From Accumulibacter sp. (GTDB lineage Bacteria; Pseudomonadota; Gammaproteobacteria; Burkholderiales; Rhodocyclaceae): a stretch of DNA of 9,797 bases. Below, in pieces: positions 8,203-9,797 of the stretch (positions are counted from its first letter, which is position 1; each line of letters opens with the position of its first letter). Under the pieces are notes generated by a model. That model ran no database searches. It worked only from the letters and a program-made list of their open reading frames with translations, and had not been told where the DNA came from. Made by a program: the position numbers and the translations under genes. The stretch is taken from contig DPSD01000645.1 of assembly GCA_003538495.1 (NCBI GenBank), forward strand, positions 1 to 9,797, written 5' to 3'.

Positions 8203-9090
8203 TCAGCGGCCGCGCTGTTGCGGGTCGAAGCGGACAATCTTTCGCCCGTCCGGCAGCTGTTTCGCCTGCGCTTTCCAGGCGTGACCGTAGACCACTTCGA
8301 CCGTCGCCGGCAAGCGGCCGTCGCGGGACAGCCGGGCATACGCCGCCCGGGCGCCTGCCCACTGCGCGCGCCCGGTCAGGCCTCGGCGGCGGTCTTGCAT
8401 GGCGCACGCCGAGCCGCTCTGGCGCAGATCGGCGAGCAAAGCGTCGACGCCCGGATAGGTCATGGTCAGCACTTCCGCATCCATCACCGGGTCGGCAAAG
8501 CCGCACGCGAGCAGCATGTCGCCATAGTCGTGCAGGTCGGTGAAGTGCTGGGTGTGCGCGTAGCCATCGCTGAAACTGGCACGCAGTTCCTTCAAGGTGT
8601 CGGGCCCGAAGGTCGAGAACATCAGCAGGCCGCCGACGTCGAGCAACCGGTATGCCTCGCGAAATGCCGCCAGCGGGTCGTCAAGCCAGTGCAGCATCAG
8701 GTTCGACCAGAGCAGGCTGATCGACCGCGGGGCGAACGGCAGCAGGGTCGCGTCGGCCGCCACCAGCGGCGTGTCGTGGCCGCGCAGGAATGGCAGCAAC
8801 CAGCGCAAACGTGAGCGCTGTGCCCGGCTTGCCTGCAGCATCGGTGCACTGAGATCGGCACCGATCAGCCGCGCGTCAGGGTACCGTTGGTGCAGCGCGG
8901 TCAGGCTGGCGCCGGTCCCGCAACCGAGATCGAGAACGCATTCCGGCTCGATGCGTACATAGTCGAGTCGCTCCAGCATGCGGCTGCCGATTTCGCGCTG
9001 CAACACCGCCACCTCGTCGTAGGTCCGCGCGGCGCGCGCAAAATTCCTTCGCACCTGGCGCTGATCGACCAAAGGTGCCACTGGCGTCAT
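8203..9090 (-). CDS. bioC: Malonyl-[acyl-carrier protein] O-methyltransferase
   Basis: BioC methylates the free carboxyl of malonyl-ACP with S-adenosylmethionine, disguising it so that fatty-acid synthase can build the pimeloyl chain of biotin. The 295-aa protein has a class I methyltransferase fold. Motif I is VLDLGCGTG (52-60), an acidic residue ends the next strand in LIGADLS (75-81), and NLMLHWLDDP (130-139) is a stretch characteristic of BioC proteins. The N-terminus VDQRQVRRNFARAARTYDEVAVLQREIG (about 8-35) is the usual BioC opening with its R-x-x-F-x-R-A-A-x-x-Y-D signature. DLHDYGDMLLACGFADPVMD (185-204) is also typical. ATG 9090 is the start consistent with this N-terminus; no clear Shine-Dalgarno precedes it. 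bioB is 130 bases upstream on the same strand, supporting the biotin assignment over a generic methyltransferase. Confidence 0.92.
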   Translation of the reverse strand: MTPVAPLVDQRQVRRNFARAARTYDEVAVLQREIGSRMLERLDYVRIEPECVLDLGCGTGASLTALHQRYPDARLIGADLSAPMLQASRAQRSRLRWLLPFLRGHDTPLVAADATLLPFAPRSISLLWSNLMLHWLDDPLAAFREAYRLLDVGGLLMFSTFGPDTLKELRASFSDGYAHTQHFTDLHDYGDMLLACGFADPVMDAEVLTMTYPGVDALLADLRQSGSACAMQDRRRGLTGRAQWAGARAAYARLSRDGRLPATVEVVYGHAWKAQAKQLPDGRKIVRFDPQQRGR

Positions 9091-9174
9091 GGACGACTGG
9101 CCGGTCGCTTCACCTCGACCGGCACCAGGCAGCGTTCAGCGCGTGCTGGTCGGAAGTCTGGCGTGGATGCTCGG

Positions 9175-9197
9175 CGCCGTCGGGCAGGCCGACGGCG
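9175..9197. other. Stem-loop in the bioB-bioC spacer
   Basis: CGCCGTCGG (9175-9183) and CCGACGGCG (9189-9197) form a perfect 9-bp stem with a 5-base loop. On the minus strand it begins about 24 bases after the bioB stop and ends about 85 bases before bioC. There is no T-tract on that strand, so it may protect or partly terminate the bioB transcript while allowing readthrough into bioC. Confidence 0.45.
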
Positions 9198-9220
9198 AAC
9201 GGTGTTGACCGGACCATCCG

Positions 9221-9797
9221 CTAGATCGGCCGCAGTCCGAGCTTTCCGAACAGCGCCTCGTCGCGATCGGCTTCCGGGTTGCCGGTGGTCAGCAACTTGT
9301 CACCGTAGAAGATTGAATTGGCGCCGGCGAGAAAACAGAGCGCCTGCAGTTCGTCGGACATCTCCTGCCGCCCAGCCGACAGACGGACAAAACTGGTCGG
9401 CATGGTGATCCGCGCCGCAGCCAGCGTGCGTACAAACTCGAAGCTATCGACCGGCTCGACATTGGCCATCGGCGTACCCGGAATTGGCACCAGATTATTG
9501 ATCGGCACCGATTCGGGCGCCGGGTCGAGGTTCGCCAGCTGGGCAATCAGCGCCGCACGGTTCCTGCGCGACTCGCCCATGCCGATGATTCCGCCCGAGC
9601 AGACCTTGATTCCGGCTTCGCGCACCTGCCCCAGGGTGTCGATCCGGTCAGCGTGTTTGTGGGTGGTGATCACCTGCCCATAGAACGACGCGTCGGTATC
9701 CAGATTGTGATTGTAGTAGTCGAGGCCGGCGTCCTTGAGCTCTCCGGCCTGGCCGTCCTTGAGCATCCCCAGCGTGACGCAGGTCTGCAGACCCATG
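9221..9797 (-). CDS. bioB: Biotin synthase, C-terminal part (5' end beyond window)
   Basis: This radical-SAM enzyme inserts sulfur into dethiobiotin to form biotin, the last pathway step. About 191 codons are present, ending at TAG (9223-9221), and the frame is open to the window edge. The first methionine visible (9796) is internal, since [11 protein letters not shown] corresponds to residues around 124-134 of the E. coli enzyme. Visible [2Fe-2S] ligands by that alignment are the cysteine of LQTCVTLG (C128), the cysteine of KVCSGGI (C188) and the arginine of VRLSAGR (R260). The substrate-binding YYNHNLDT segment is intact. The CxxxCxxC [4Fe-4S] motif lies outside the window. It ends at GLRPI, shorter than the E. 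coli C-terminus, which is not unusual. It is in the same orientation as bioC. Confidence 0.95.
   Translation of the reverse strand, partial: MGLQTCVTLGMLKDGQAGELKDAGLDYYNHNLDTDASFYGQVITTHKHADRIDTLGQVREAGIKVCSGGIIGMGESRRNRAALIAQLANLDPAPESVPINNLVPIPGTPMANVEPVDSFEFVRTLAAARITMPTSFVRLSAGRQEMSDELQALCFLAGANSIFYGDKLLTTGNPEADRDEALFGKLGLRPI

Noticed and set aside
8125..8814. 229-codon + strand open frame antisense to bioC
   Set aside because: bioC on the opposite strand has complete family motifs; this frame has none.

Overview
The window is GC-rich, densely coding bacterial chromosome and most resembles a betaproteobacterium (Rhodocyclales or Accumulibacter-like is my guess; lineage confidence is low). 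Three things point that way: the zinc-independent Pseudomonas-type HemB, a divergent engB / cytochrome c4 pair, and a BioC/BioB biotin locus. I found no phage, CRISPR, insertion sequence, rRNA or tRNA. Almost all genes are recognisable housekeeping genes.

Layout. Bases 1-800 (+) hold the C-terminal part of a membrane acyltransferase 3 family protein. It runs tail-to-tail into hemB (797-1813, -), and the two stop codons share one TTAA. Next on the minus strand is engB (1998-2708). A strong intrinsic terminator facing the + strand lies against the engB stop codon. A 17-bp perfect dyad sits in the engB / cytochrome c4 divergent spacer. Cytochrome c4 (2829-3464, +) is followed by a two-CBS-domain protein with its own promoter (3572-4033, +), an unexplained spacer of about 360 bp, and a cation:proton antiporter (4398-5672, +).

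The most interesting part is the leader of ilvBN (5673-6103). It contains a sigma70-like promoter, an unannotated 42-codon ORF rich in valine codons with clustered GTA/CTA codons, and a perfect 12-bp hairpin that can be disrupted by upstream or downstream alternative pairing. This is the architecture of a translation-coupled transcription attenuator, analogous to ivbL of the E. coli ilvBN operon. ilvB (6104-7786, TTG start with a strong Shine-Dalgarno) and ilvN (7790-8098) encode an acetohydroxyacid synthase of the E. coli isozyme I type.

The right end carries bioC (8203-9090, -) and the C-terminal two-thirds or so of bioB (9221 to the edge, -). These are two biotin-synthesis genes on one strand, separated by a spacer with a 9-bp stem-loop.

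Functionally the window joins tetrapyrrole synthesis (hemB) and a haem protein (cytochrome c4), ribosome assembly (engB), ion/energy sensing and transport (CBS protein, antiporter), branched-chain amino acid synthesis (ilvBN) and biotin synthesis (bioC, bioB). I see no wholly new biological system; the ilv leader and the unusual transcript ends are the parts that merit a second look.
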